NCBI GenBank assembly: GCA_964352425.1
Contig: CAYGRZ010000005.1
Span: 1-61,206 of the forward strand
Direction of reading: 5' to 3'
Source: JAMWCX01 sp964352425
GTDB taxonomy: Bacteria; Omnitrophota; Gorgyraeia; 2-01-FULL-45-10
DNA: 61,206 bases
The notes under the pieces are model-generated. The model was not told the origin of the DNA. It searched no databases and saw nothing but the letters and a program-made list of their open reading frames with translations. Position 1 is the first letter of the stretch. The number at the start of each line of letters is the position of its first letter. Positions 8,072 through 16,106 of the stretch are shown here, in pieces. The translations under genes and the position numbers were made by a program.

Positions 8072-8759
8072 GCGGTTGTGTGCGCTACTTGTCGCGCTCG
8101 TCTTCATCGCCGGATGCTATTTCGCTTGTGCGCCGCTCGCGGCCGAACTGTATGCCGGCCAGGCCGCCCGGCTGGAAAAGATGCGGAAGCTGGACAGCGC
8201 TATGGCCGCTTACAGGAAGGCCCTGCGCCTGGACGCTCTCAACGCGAAATATTACGGCGAGATAGGCCGCCTATACCTGAAGAAGGCCGCTGGTGTTGCG
8301 GATACGGGCCTGCGGACCGATTCAAAGAACGCGTACGTGAAGGCGATAGATTTAAGTCCCACGAACAGCAGATACCGGATCGGCTGGGGCACCGCGGAGG
8401 CGCTTCTCCTGTCCGGTAAGAAGGATTTCTCCGATGGAGAATTAGGCGCGTATGTCGACAATTTCAGGAAAGCGGTGGAACTTAGCCCCAATGATTATTA
8501 CGTCAACGCGGTTTCGGGGTATTATATCCTTGTTTTCAGGAACAGGATAAGCGTGAAAGACAGGAATTTTGCCATCTACCGCTTAAGGTATTCCCTGGAG
8601 CTGAATCGCGATTACGCCAACCAGGTCTTTTCGTATGTCGCCAACGGCCTGGGTGATTTCAGGATCCTTGAGAAGATCACGCCGCAGACGCCGTATTGGC
8701 AGGGCCGGCTGCGGGATTTCCTGCGCAACATCGATAAGTGGAAGTATAAGAGGGTGTAG
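8064..8759 (+). CDS. TPR lipoprotein at the end of the polysaccharide operon
   Basis: A 231-residue protein overlapping the preceding gene by 8 nt. The N-terminus (MIKRLCALLVALVFIAGC) is a lipoprotein signal with lipobox IAGC, Cys at 18. Residues about 38-160 carry tetratricopeptide-like helical pairs (LDSAMAAYRKALRLDALNAKYYGEIGRLYLKKA; FRKAVELSPNDYYVNAVSGYYI). TPR lipoproteins next to O-antigen ligase-like proteins are probably scaffolds for the export machine. Function is inferred from position. Confidence 0.75.
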   Translation: MIKRLCALLVALVFIAGCYFACAPLAAELYAGQAARLEKMRKLDSAMAAYRKALRLDALNAKYYGEIGRLYLKKAAGVADTGLRTDSKNAYVKAIDLSPTNSRYRIGWGTAEALLLSGKKDFSDGELGAYVDNFRKAVELSPNDYYVNAVSGYYILVFRNRISVKDRNFAIYRLRYSLELNRDYANQVFSYVANGLGDFRILEKITPQTPYWQGRLRDFLRNIDKWKYKRV

Positions 8760-8803
8760 GGTCTCAAGAACGTAGGGGGGGCTGGAACCTATACCCTATG
8801 CTA

Positions 8804-8830
8804 TTGACTGTGCCGGAGCTTTGTTATACA
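8804..8830 (+). promoter_or_regulatory. Probable promoter of tRNA-Ala
   Basis: TTGACT (8804-8809) with TATACA (8825-8830, 15-bp spacer) or TACACT (8827-8832, 17-bp spacer). Transcription would start about 25-30 nt before the mature tRNA at 8866. Confidence 0.5.
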
Positions 8831-8865
8831 CTAATGGCTGGATTTGGGATAATTATATCTACTAC

Positions 8866-8939
8866 GGGGCTGTAGTGAAGAGGGATCACAGCACAATGGC
8901 ATTGTGCAGTCACGAGTTCGATTCTCGTCAGCTCCACCA
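8866..8939 (+). tRNA. tRNA-Ala (anticodon GGC), CCA encoded
   Basis: A 74-nt cloverleaf. The acceptor stem GGGGCTG pairs with CAGCTCC and contains the G3-U70 wobble pair that identifies alanine tRNAs. The anticodon stem GCACA/TGTGC holds loop ATGGCAT, giving anticodon GGC. The T arm is ACGAG-TTCGATT-CTCGT. The 3' ACCA is encoded. The D arm is GTGA/TCAC with a 7-nt loop, shorter than usual, and the variable loop is 4 nt. Confidence 0.9.
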
Positions 8940-9089
8940 TACTTCGCTTGTATAAGCTGACTCGAGGAGCTTCGTATGGCTAGCCCTACGAAGCCCTGAG
9001 TTATCGCATAGCGGCGTAGTATGAGCAGGCCTTGCGAAGCCCTGAGCAGCCGCCCCCCTCTTAACCATCAGAGGGAATTTTATTCTAAT

Positions 9090-9176
9090 GCCGAGGTGCT
9101 GGAACTGGCATACAGGCCGGTCTCAAAAACCGGTGTCCTCACGGGCATGAGGGTTCAACTCCCTCCCTCGGCACCA
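9090..9176 (+). tRNA. tRNA-Leu (anticodon CAA), CCA encoded
   Basis: An 87-nt class II tRNA. The acceptor GCCGAGG pairs with CCTCGGC, and the anticodon stem CCGGT/ACCGG holds loop CTCAAAA (anticodon CAA, reads UUG). It has a long variable arm and T arm GAGGG-TTCAACT-CCCTC, with ACCA encoded. It ends one base before the stop codon of the convergent PilZ-like gene. The 150 nt between the two tRNAs hold two copies of CGAAGCCCTGAG (near 8987 and 9035), the first inside a CTTCGTA/TACGAAG hairpin, and no gene. Confidence 0.93.
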
Positions 9177-9563
9177 TTACTCTTTATATTTTCTCCACAG
9201 GCGGAAGAGCTTCTCTTTATCCTCGCTCCGTAACTCCTTGAAGTGGACGCCGATCAGGAAATATTTCTTATACCTGCCCTTGACCTGCCTGAACCATTTG
9301 ACCGTCCCGCTGGCCCTGATCAGGTTCAGGCTCTCCTCATCCGGTATGAGAAGCTTCATCTGGAGCTTGGATTCAGGCGGCAGGGGCTTTGAGCACATTA
9401 TCTTCAGGCCGTCAGGAGTGAAATCGACCCCGCTCTCGTCGTAGAACTTCGGGTTGGTTTTTATAGCATCGAACTTCACGGTTTTTTTGCCGCTATCGAC
9501 CGCGACGATATTGATCGCGAAGTACTTCCTGGCTCTCGTATGCGCGCGCCGTTCCTTCATCAT
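9177..9563 (-). CDS. PilZ-like domain protein
   Basis: A 128-residue protein resembling the PilZ family of c-di-GMP receptors. It has an N-terminal basic RRAHTRARK stretch (the RxxxR position), a beta-rich middle ending in a DGLKIMCSKPLP segment where PilZ proteins carry D/NxSxxG, and a C-terminal IGVHFKELRSEDKEKLFRLWRKY strand and helix. The DxSxxG motif is not clean, so c-di-GMP binding is uncertain. It overlaps the upstream regulator gene by 4 nt and is transcribed with it. Its stop abuts tRNA-Leu. Confidence 0.65.
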   Translation of the reverse strand: MMKERRAHTRARKYFAINIVAVDSGKKTVKFDAIKTNPKFYDESGVDFTPDGLKIMCSKPLPPESKLQMKLLIPDEESLNLIRASGTVKWFRQVKGRYKKYFLIGVHFKELRSEDKEKLFRLWRKYKE

Positions 9564-10273
9564 TCACCTATTATATGTTTCAGCGTGTTCAGTATTTCCT
9601 TGAGGGAGAGAGGCTTTTCGATATATCCTTCAATGGCGAGGTCGTTCACGTGGATATCGGCCACATCCTGGGGATGGCCGGTGATCACGACGACCGGGAC
9701 AGAGCTTACCTTCCGCAGTATCTTCAGGACCTCGACGCCGTCTATGTCCGGAAGCTTCAGGTCCAGGAGCACTATATCCGGCTTTATCTCCTCGAAATAC
9801 TCGAGCCCCATCTGGCCGTTGAATGCCAGGAACACCTTATAATTATGCGGGACGAGGAAGGAATAGAGCATCTCGCATATCTCCTGCTCGTCATCGATGA
9901 TCAGGATCTTCTTCAGGTGCGGGCCCATCGCGGGAGGGGGCGCGGTCGGGATAGCGCCCTTTTTTGATTTGACGAAATTGATGTATTCGATGATGCCTTC
10001 CACATCGGTCGGTGCCAGCTCGCTTACCTTTTCGCCGTCTATGTAGATCTCGTTCTTCGTTATCTCTATATTCCGCTCTTTCCCGCTCAAGAGGCGGCTG
10101 ATGGTGATGCCGAGGACTCTGGCAAGGCGCTTGAGCTCGTCGAGTTTCGGTACGCGCCTGCCGGATTCCCACATCCCGACGGTCGATTGGGCAACGGATA
10201 GTTTTTTGGCGAGCTCCTGCTGGGAGACCTTCTGGTTGAGGCGGGCGTTCTTCAGGTTATCCGCGAAACTCAT
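9560..10273 (-). CDS. XRE-family HTH fused to a CheY-like receiver
   Basis: A 237-residue regulator with an unusual domain order. Residues 1-65 are a Cro/C1-type helix-turn-helix (QQELAKKLSVAQSTVGMWESGRRVPKLDELKRLARVLGI). A linker contains a short DUF-like segment (EIYIDGEKVSELAPTDVEGIIEYI). Residues about 120-237 are a response-regulator receiver (KKILIIDDEQ, phospho-acceptor Asp in IVLLDLKLPD, Thr in VVVITGHP, Lys in GYIEKPLS). All receiver key residues are present. No histidine kinase is adjacent. Two palindromes (10308-10318 and 10337-10353) in the divergent promoter are likely its binding sites. Confidence 0.85.
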   Translation of the reverse strand: MSFADNLKNARLNQKVSQQELAKKLSVAQSTVGMWESGRRVPKLDELKRLARVLGITISRLLSGKERNIEITKNEIYIDGEKVSELAPTDVEGIIEYINFVKSKKGAIPTAPPPAMGPHLKKILIIDDEQEICEMLYSFLVPHNYKVFLAFNGQMGLEYFEEIKPDIVLLDLKLPDIDGVEVLKILRKVSSVPVVVITGHPQDVADIHVNDLAIEGYIEKPLSLKEILNTLKHIIGE

Positions 10274-10307
10274 ACATAAAATATATCACGCATCGCGGCG
10301 AAGTCAA

Positions 10308-10357
10308 CACAAAATGTGAAAATATTTTCTTGCAATTATCACAAATTGTGATATACT
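10308..10357 (+). promoter_or_regulatory. Divergent promoter with two operator palindromes
   Basis: TTGCAA (10330-10335) and TATACT (10352-10357) with a 16-bp spacer form the promoter of the 10378 gene. A perfect 17-bp palindrome (arms TATCACAA/TTGTGATA, 10337-10353) fills the spacer and touches the -10 box. A second related palindrome, CACAAAATGTG, lies at 10308-10318. Two CACAA-TTGTG-type sites next to an XRE regulator gene suggest autoregulation and control of the divergent gene (inference). Confidence 0.7.
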
Positions 10358-10377
10358 TCCATGGTGGGAGGTGGGTT

Positions 10378-10623
10378 ATGAAAGTCCTTCTGAAGATAGG
10401 CAGCCCTTTCAGGCTGTTCCGCGTAGAGCTCTCGGGGCCGGCAAGCATAGTGAGGGTGCGCAGCCTCGTGGGCAAGGGAAAATATTCCCAGGCGATGGTG
10501 ACGGCGTTGTCGGGCGACGGGTCGATAGAGGAGCTCACGGGATCGAGCGTTTCCCGCCTCAACGCGGATCTGGTATTGACCGAAGAAAGCGCCCACTGGG
10601 ATCTCGGCGGCATTAAACGGTAG
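10378..10623 (+). CDS. Small protein of unknown function, divergent from the XRE-receiver gene
   Basis: An 81-residue protein: MKVLLKIGSPFRLFRVELSG, then VRVRSLVGKGKYSQAMVTALSGDGSIEELTG. I do not recognise the family. It has no signal peptide or membrane helix and looks like a small beta-rich protein. The start is ATG 10378, with GGGAGGTGG just upstream. An in-frame ATG at 10330 lies within the promoter and is rejected. Its promoter holds the palindrome probably bound by the neighbouring regulator, so it is the likely regulated target. Confidence 0.65.
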   Translation: MKVLLKIGSPFRLFRVELSGPASIVRVRSLVGKGKYSQAMVTALSGDGSIEELTGSSVSRLNADLVLTEESAHWDLGGIKR

Positions 10624-10642
10624 CCCGGAGCAGCTTTCTTTA

Positions 10643-10672
10643 TTGACCCTTCCGGTGTTTATGTGCTAAAAT
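10643..10672 (+). promoter_or_regulatory. Promoter of nfo, probably leaderless
   Basis: TTGACC (10643-10648) and TAAAAT (10667-10672) with an 18-bp spacer. The expected transcription start is at about 10679-10680, the first base of the nfo ATG, so the mRNA would have essentially no leader. No Shine-Dalgarno sequence precedes the ATG. Confidence 0.6.
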
Positions 10673-10679
10673 CACGTCT

Positions 10680-11522
10680 ATGCGCATCGGGGTCCATGTC
10701 TCCATAGCCGGCAGGATATATGAGTCGCTTGAGAGAGCTAAATCTTTGGGCTGCAACACGATGCAGATATTCAGCCGGAACCCGCGCGGCTGGCAGGCCG
10801 CGAAGCTCGATCCGGACGATGTCGCGGAGTTCAGGCGGCTCAAGATCAAATACGACATACGTCCGGTCGTCATCCACATACCGTATATCATCAACCTCGC
10901 GACGCCCGACGGTGTATTATATAAGAAGTCGATAGCCGCCTATATCGAGGATATCAGGCGCGCCGATGAACTCGGCGCCGAATATTTCGTGACCCATCTC
11001 GGCAGCCATGTCGGAAGCGGTGAGGAGGGCGGGATAGAAAGGTTCGCCGCGGCCCTCCGCGAGATACTAAAGAAAGCAAGGCCGAAGACGATGGTGCTCC
11101 TCGAGAACACCGCCGGTCCCGGGTCCTGCATAGGGTACAGGTTTGAGCATCTGAAGCGTATCATCGACAGCCTGGACGATGCAAAAAATGTCGGCGTCTG
11201 CTTCGACACCGCCCATACGTTCGAGGCGGGGTACGACCTGAAGACCAAAAAGGGCCTTGAGGCGACGTTAAGGGAATTTGACAGGCTGCTCGGGCTGGAC
11301 CTGATAAAAGTGGTGCATTTTAACGACAGCCTCTCGCCGCGGGGATCTCATGTCGACAGGCATCAGCACATAGGCAAGGGCAAACTTGGGCTAGAGGCGT
11401 TGTCGCGGATCATAAATCACCCGAAGCTCAAAGGCGCGGCGTTCATCATGGAAACGCCGAAGAAGACGGATAAGGACGATAAGCGCAATCTGGCGGCGGC
11501 AAAGAAGATCTATAAAGGCTGA
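10680..11522 (+). CDS. nfo: Deoxyribonuclease IV (AP endonuclease)
   Basis: A 280-residue AP endonuclease family 2 protein that cuts DNA at abasic sites. The metal ligands expected of the TIM barrel are visible: VIHIPYIINLA (His), THLGSHVG (His), VLLENTAGPG (Glu), GVCFDTAHTFEAGYD (Asp, His), VVHFNDS (His, Asp), GSHVDRHQHIGKG (Asp, His) and FIMETP (Glu). Length is normal. Conserved family members begin at this MRIGVHVS. leuS starts 1 nt after the stop. Confidence 0.95.
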   Translation: MRIGVHVSIAGRIYESLERAKSLGCNTMQIFSRNPRGWQAAKLDPDDVAEFRRLKIKYDIRPVVIHIPYIINLATPDGVLYKKSIAAYIEDIRRADELGAEYFVTHLGSHVGSGEEGGIERFAAALREILKKARPKTMVLLENTAGPGSCIGYRFEHLKRIIDSLDDAKNVGVCFDTAHTFEAGYDLKTKKGLEATLREFDRLLGLDLIKVVHFNDSLSPRGSHVDRHQHIGKGKLGLEALSRIINHPKLKGAAFIMETPKKTDKDDKRNLAAAKKIYKG

Positions 11523-11523
11523 T

Positions 11524-14004
11524 ATGGACGACGAGAGATTCATACCGTTCAATACTATTGAGCCAAAGTGGCAGAAGTTCTGGCGCGACAAGAGGCTCTT
11601 CAATGTCGACACGAAGAGCGCCAGGGACAAATACTATTGCCTGATGATGTTCCCGTACCCGTCCGCGGCGCTCCACGTCGGCCACGGGCGCAATTACATC
11701 ATAGGCGACGCCGTCGCGCGCTACAAGATGATGCGAGGCTTCACGGTCCTCACGCCGATGGGCTTCGACGCGTTCGGCCTTCCCGCCGAGAACGCCGCGA
11801 TAAAGGGCGGCATGCATCCGGAGGAGTCGACCCTCAAGAACATCAGGACCATGAAATCGCAGTTCAACCGCTGGGGTGTTGAGTACGACTGGGACAGGGA
11901 GGTCATCTCCTGCCTGCCGGACTACTACAGATGGACGCAGTGGATATTCCTGAAGCTGTATGAGAAGGGGCTCGCCTACAAGAAGAAGGCCTTCGTGAAC
12001 TGGTGCCCGTCGTGCAAGACGGTCCTCGCCAACGAGCAGGTCGTCGAGAACGCCTGCGAACGCTGTCAGGCGGAAGTTACCCAGAAAGACCTCGAGCAGT
12101 GGTTCTTCAGGATAACCCATTATGCCCCGCGCCTCCTCAAGGACATCGAAAAGCTCACCAACTGGCCCGAGCGCGTCAAGACCATGCAGCGTAACTGGAT
12201 AGGCCAGAGCCACGGCGTCGAGATAGATTTCCGGATCGACGGCTCCGACCAGGTCCTCCGGTGCTTCACGACGAGGGTCGACACCATCTACGGAGCCACG
12301 TTCATGGCGATCGCCCCCGAACACCCGTTCGTATCGATGCTGGTCAAGGGCGCGACGACCGAGGCCGCCATCCTGAAAGAGGTCCAGAGGATGCGCGGCG
12401 AGTCAAAGATAGAGCGCTCGGCCGCCGAAGTCGAGAAAGAAGGCATCTTTACCGGCCGGCATGTGATCAATCCGGTCACCGGCAGCAAGATACCGGTCTA
12501 CATCGCCAATTACATCCTCTTGGAGTACGGCACCGGCGCCATCATGGCCGTGCCGGCGCACGACCAGCGGGACTTTGACTTCGCGAAGAAATATAAGCTC
12601 CCGATAGTCGTCGTCATCGACGACCCTGGAAAGGCGCTCGACCCTGCGACGATGAAAGAGGCGTACGTCGGCGAAGGCGTGATGGCAAATTCCGCGCAGT
12701 TTAACGGAATGCCGTCGGGCGAGGCGGTCGAAAAGATCGCGGATTATTTCGAAGAGAAGAAGTTCGGCACGCGGGCCGTCCAGTACAAGCTGCGCGACTG
12801 GCTCATTTCGCGCCAGAGATACTGGGGCGCGCCCATCCCGATAGTCTACTGCGAAAAGTGCGGCGTCGTCCCCGTTCCCGAAAAGGACCTGCCGGTGCTC
12901 CTGCCGCACGATGTCGAGTTCAGGCCCACGGGCGACTCGCCGCTCAAGTTCTCAAAAGATTTCGTCAACACCGCTTGCCCGAAGTGCGGCCTCGCGGCGG
13001 CGCGCGAGACCGACACGATGGACACGTTCGTCGACTCGAGCTGGTATTACCTGCGCTACATTACGCCGAAGCTGGGTGACAAACCGTTCGACAAGGCGAT
13101 CGTGGACAGGTGGCTGCCGGTCGACCAGTATATAGGCGGCGTCGAGCACGCGATACTGCACCTTCTCTATTCGCGGTTCATCACCAAGTTCCTCCACGAT
13201 ATCGGATGGGTCGGCTTCGATGAGCCGTTCAGGAACCTTTTCACCCAGGGAATGATCACGAAGAACGGCGTGAAGATGTCGAAGTCCAGGGGAAATACGG
13301 TCAGCCCCGATGACCTTATAGACGCCTACGGCGCCGACACGGTGAGGCTGTACACGCTCTTCATAGGGCCGCCGGAGAAGGACGCCGAGTGGTCGGACAG
13401 GGGCGTAGAAGGCGCGTACAGGTTTTTAGGAAGGGTGTGGCGGCTGGTGGAAAAAGTCCACGGCCAGCTGTCCGGAGCCGGCAGGGAAGGCGCCCTCACT
13501 GAAGAGGAAAAGGCCCTGCGGCGCAAGACCCACCAGACGATAAAGAAAGTCACCGAAGACCTCGACGGAGGATTCCATTTCAATACCGCTATAAGCGCGG
13601 TGATGGAGCTCGTGAACCAGGCGTACGATGTCGTGGCGCTGGCCGAAGGCGGCCGGTGCGGGACTGAAGTCTTGAAAGAGGCGGTCGAAAGCGCGGTGAT
13701 GCTCCTTGCGCCGTTCGTGCCGCACGTTTCCGAAGAGATGTGGCAGTCGCTCGGCAAAAAGAGCAGTATCTTCAGGTGCCCGTGGCCGTCGTACGACACG
13801 GCCCTCATCGTTGCGGATGTCATCCCGATATCGGTCCAGATAAACGGCAAGCTCCGTTCCAAGGTGGACGTCCCTGTCGATATACAGGAAGATGCCCTTA
13901 AAGAAACGGTGCTTGCGGACCCCAAAGTCCGGACGTGGATAAAAGACGGAACTGTAAAAAAAATCATCGTAGTCCCTAAGAAACTGGTAAATATCGTCGT
14001 CTAG
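11524..14004 (+). CDS. leuS: Leucyl-tRNA synthetase
   Basis: An 826-residue class Ia synthetase charging tRNA-Leu in the cytoplasm. The HIGH motif is HVGHGRN in PYPSAALHVGHGRNY (near residue 52). A zinc-ribbon-like insert has CPSCKTVLAN...CERCQ. The CP1 editing domain includes the threonine-rich segment (CFTTRVDTIYGATF) and GTGAIMAVPAHDQRD. The KMSKS signature is KMSKSRGN near residue 585. The C-terminal anticodon-binding and terminal domain is complete. Length fits bacterial LeuRS. Confidence 0.97.
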   Translation: MDDERFIPFNTIEPKWQKFWRDKRLFNVDTKSARDKYYCLMMFPYPSAALHVGHGRNYIIGDAVARYKMMRGFTVLTPMGFDAFGLPAENAAIKGGMHPEESTLKNIRTMKSQFNRWGVEYDWDREVISCLPDYYRWTQWIFLKLYEKGLAYKKKAFVNWCPSCKTVLANEQVVENACERCQAEVTQKDLEQWFFRITHYAPRLLKDIEKLTNWPERVKTMQRNWIGQSHGVEIDFRIDGSDQVLRCFTTRVDTIYGATFMAIAPEHPFVSMLVKGATTEAAILKEVQRMRGESKIERSAAEVEKEGIFTGRHVINPVTGSKIPVYIANYILLEYGTGAIMAVPAHDQRDFDFAKKYKLPIVVVIDDPGKALDPATMKEAYVGEGVMANSAQFNGMPSGEAVEKIADYFEEKKFGTRAVQYKLRDWLISRQRYWGAPIPIVYCEKCGVVPVPEKDLPVLLPHDVEFRPTGDSPLKFSKDFVNTACPKCGLAAARETDTMDTFVDSSWYYLRYITPKLGDKPFDKAIVDRWLPVDQYIGGVEHAILHLLYSRFITKFLHDIGWVGFDEPFRNLFTQGMITKNGVKMSKSRGNTVSPDDLIDAYGADTVRLYTLFIGPPEKDAEWSDRGVEGAYRFLGRVWRLVEKVHGQLSGAGREGALTEEEKALRRKTHQTIKKVTEDLDGGFHFNTAISAVMELVNQAYDVVALAEGGRCGTEVLKEAVESAVMLLAPFVPHVSEEMWQSLGKKSSIFRCPWPSYDTALIVADVIPISVQINGKLRSKVDVPVDIQEDALKETVLADPKVRTWIKDGTVKKIIVVPKKLVNIVV

Positions 14005-14014
14005 CCGGTGTCCG

Positions 14015-15748
14015 ATGCCCAATAGAGACCACCTCGTATTCATATTCATTCTCGCCGCGATAACTCTCCTCGTCTATTACGATTCGTTCAATAACGGGTT
14101 CGTCTATGACGATTACCCGTTCCTCGTCCAGAACCCTTCCGTAACGAAGCTCGACATGAAGAATATCCTCGCGGACTTCACCGAGATGAACGCTGTCTCG
14201 TCAGACGAAAAGCTTGCCCGGGATGTCTGGCGCCCGTTCATGACGCTGTCTTTTGCTCTCGACTACAGGCTTTGGAAGCTGAATGCCCGTTTCTACCACA
14301 TCGAGAACGTCCTTTTCCATATCGCGAACGCCATCCTCATCTATATAGCCACTGTGCTTGTGATGGGCGACGGCTTCACCGCGTTCATAGCCGCCGTCGT
14401 ATTTGCTATCCATCCCGTCCAGACGGAGGCGGTGACATGGGTCTCCGGCCGCTCGAATGTCCTGTTCCTGTTCTTCTTCCTCCTGGCATTCCTGGCGCAC
14501 GTACAGAACAGGCAAAAGGGCGCGCGCACGCTGTACTACTGCCTCTCGCTGATATTCTTTTCGTGCAGCCTCATGTCGAAAGAGATGGCGATCGTCCTGC
14601 CGCTCGTCCTGATCCTGTATGACATGCATTTTTTCAGGAAGGATGTCAGGGCAGGTATAGGGTACTATATCCCGTTTTTTCTGGTCGCCGCCTCGTATAT
14701 CCTCACGCGGTTCTCCGTGCTCGGTGTCATTGCGCAAAAGAGCGAGTGGTGGGGAAGCGGCATCCCGGATACCGCTTTCGTGACGCTGAAAGCCGTCGCG
14801 GAATATGTGCGGCTCCTGATCGTCCCGGTTAATCTGAGGGTTGAGTACATGACGCCGCCCCCGACGGCGATAGCCGGTACCCAGGCGCTTGCGGTCTTCA
14901 TGACGCTTGCGTCGGTCGCGCTGCTCTACGCTTTTCTTCGATGGAAAAAAGAGGCGTCGTTCTACATCCTCTGGTTCTTCGTGACCCTGATACCGGTCTA
15001 CAATATCGTGCCGTTCAAGGCGGTCATGGCGGAGAGGTTCCTCTATCTTCCGCTGATCGGTTTCGCCGCGCTCTTCGGCATCCTTTTCTCGAAAGTGAAC
15101 ACGGCGGAGCGAATAGCGCCCCCGGTGAAATATTGCCTGGTCTCTATCCTGGTCTCCGTGATGGTCGCCTACGGCATGCTTTCGATCTCGCGCAATATCG
15201 AATGGAGGGACGAGATCTCGTTCTATACGCGCGAAGCCGCGCTCTCTCAGTCGCATCCGAAGGCGCATTACAATCTCGGGTACGTCTATGCGAAGAAGGC
15301 CTCGGAGGCCGCCGGGTCGGATAAGCAGACGGCCGGGGCGTATTATTCCCTGGCGATAGAGGAGTTCAAAAGGGCGATCGCGCTTAAACCGGATTCGCAG
15401 GTCTGCTATTACGCGTTAGGCAACGCGTATAATGCCCTGGGACGGCATGACCTCGCAATAAAAAATTTCAGGAAGGCCGCCGCCATCAAAGAGGACAGCG
15501 ATATCTACAATAACCTCGGCGTCGCGTACTATCGTAAAGGGATGTACGACGCGGCGCTGGGGTCGTTCAGGAAGGCGCTAAGGCTAGACGCCGGCCATCG
15601 GAACGCGTCGATCAACCTCGGCAACGCGTATTACATGAAACGCGACTTCGCGAAGGCGAAACAGGCATGGCTCAGGGTGATCCGCGGCGGCCGGGCGGGG
15701 GCGGACCTCGCGGAGTCCGTGAAGGCGCTCGAAAAGGCGGGATATTGA
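14015..15748 (+). CDS. TMTC/GT-C-like membrane protein with C-terminal TPRs
   Basis: A 577-residue protein with about ten membrane helices followed by a TPR tail (about residues 410-577). The first loop contains NGFVYDDYPFL, the acidic motif position of GT-C glycosyltransferases, and the arrangement resembles the TMTC (Tmtc1-4) family of protein O-mannosyltransferase-like proteins. The TPR part shows clear pairs (AIEEFKRAIALKPDSQVCYYALGNAYNALGRHDLAIKNFRKAA; DAALGSFRKALRLDAGHRNASINLGNAYY). A role in glycosylating envelope proteins is inference. It is followed 1 nt later by the comEA-like gene. Confidence 0.75.
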   Translation: MPNRDHLVFIFILAAITLLVYYDSFNNGFVYDDYPFLVQNPSVTKLDMKNILADFTEMNAVSSDEKLARDVWRPFMTLSFALDYRLWKLNARFYHIENVLFHIANAILIYIATVLVMGDGFTAFIAAVVFAIHPVQTEAVTWVSGRSNVLFLFFFLLAFLAHVQNRQKGARTLYYCLSLIFFSCSLMSKEMAIVLPLVLILYDMHFFRKDVRAGIGYYIPFFLVAASYILTRFSVLGVIAQKSEWWGSGIPDTAFVTLKAVAEYVRLLIVPVNLRVEYMTPPPTAIAGTQALAVFMTLASVALLYAFLRWKKEASFYILWFFVTLIPVYNIVPFKAVMAERFLYLPLIGFAALFGILFSKVNTAERIAPPVKYCLVSILVSVMVAYGMLSISRNIEWRDEISFYTREAALSQSHPKAHYNLGYVYAKKASEAAGSDKQTAGAYYSLAIEEFKRAIALKPDSQVCYYALGNAYNALGRHDLAIKNFRKAAAIKEDSDIYNNLGVAYYRKGMYDAALGSFRKALRLDAGHRNASINLGNAYYMKRDFAKAKQAWLRVIRGGRAGADLAESVKALEKAGY

Positions 15749-15749
15749 T

Positions 15750-16106
15750 ATGTTCAGCCTGGAACGATCCGAACGGGCAGTGATACTGGTCTTGGTATGC
15801 ACGCTCCTTCTCGGCACCGGCGTCATCGTGTACAGGAAGGCCCATTCCGCGGCCGACGTCAGGATAGGGACGTTTGATGCCGCTCCCGCCGCGATCGCCG
15901 AGGGCGCTCGGGCAAAGGTCAATATTAATGACGCGGATATGAACGCCCTGATGCGCTTACAGGGCATCGGAAAAGTTTTGGCAGGGCGCATCGTCGCGTA
16001 CCGCGACGCCAGCGGGCCGTTTGTCTCAGCCGAAGAGCTGAAGAAGGTAAAAGGCATAGGGCGCACACTTTTTGACAAGATAAAAGACGGCATCTCGACG
16101 GAATGA
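15750..16106 (+). CDS. ComEA-like membrane-anchored helix-hairpin-helix protein
   Basis: A 118-residue protein with one N-terminal membrane helix (ERAVILVLVCTLLLGTGVIVY) and a C-terminal ComEA-type HhH domain (VNINDADMNALMRLQGIGKVLAGRIVAYRDASGPFVSAEELKKVKGIGRTLFDKIKDGI). This family binds incoming DNA at the cell surface during natural transformation. It overlaps the comEC gene by 4 nt, which strongly supports a DNA-uptake role. Confidence 0.85.
   Translation: MFSLERSERAVILVLVCTLLLGTGVIVYRKAHSAADVRIGTFDAAPAAIAEGARAKVNINDADMNALMRLQGIGKVLAGRIVAYRDASGPFVSAEELKKVKGIGRTLFDKIKDGISTE

Noticed and set aside
9021..9233. Open frame of 70 codons across tRNA-Leu
   Set aside because: It reads through the tRNA gene and has no ribosome site or family resemblance.
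14201..15268. Long minus-strand frames opposite leuS, the TPR membrane protein gene, secA and the sensor gene
   Set aside because: They are composition artefacts of G+C-rich coding DNA, mostly Arg/Asp-rich, without ribosome sites or domains.
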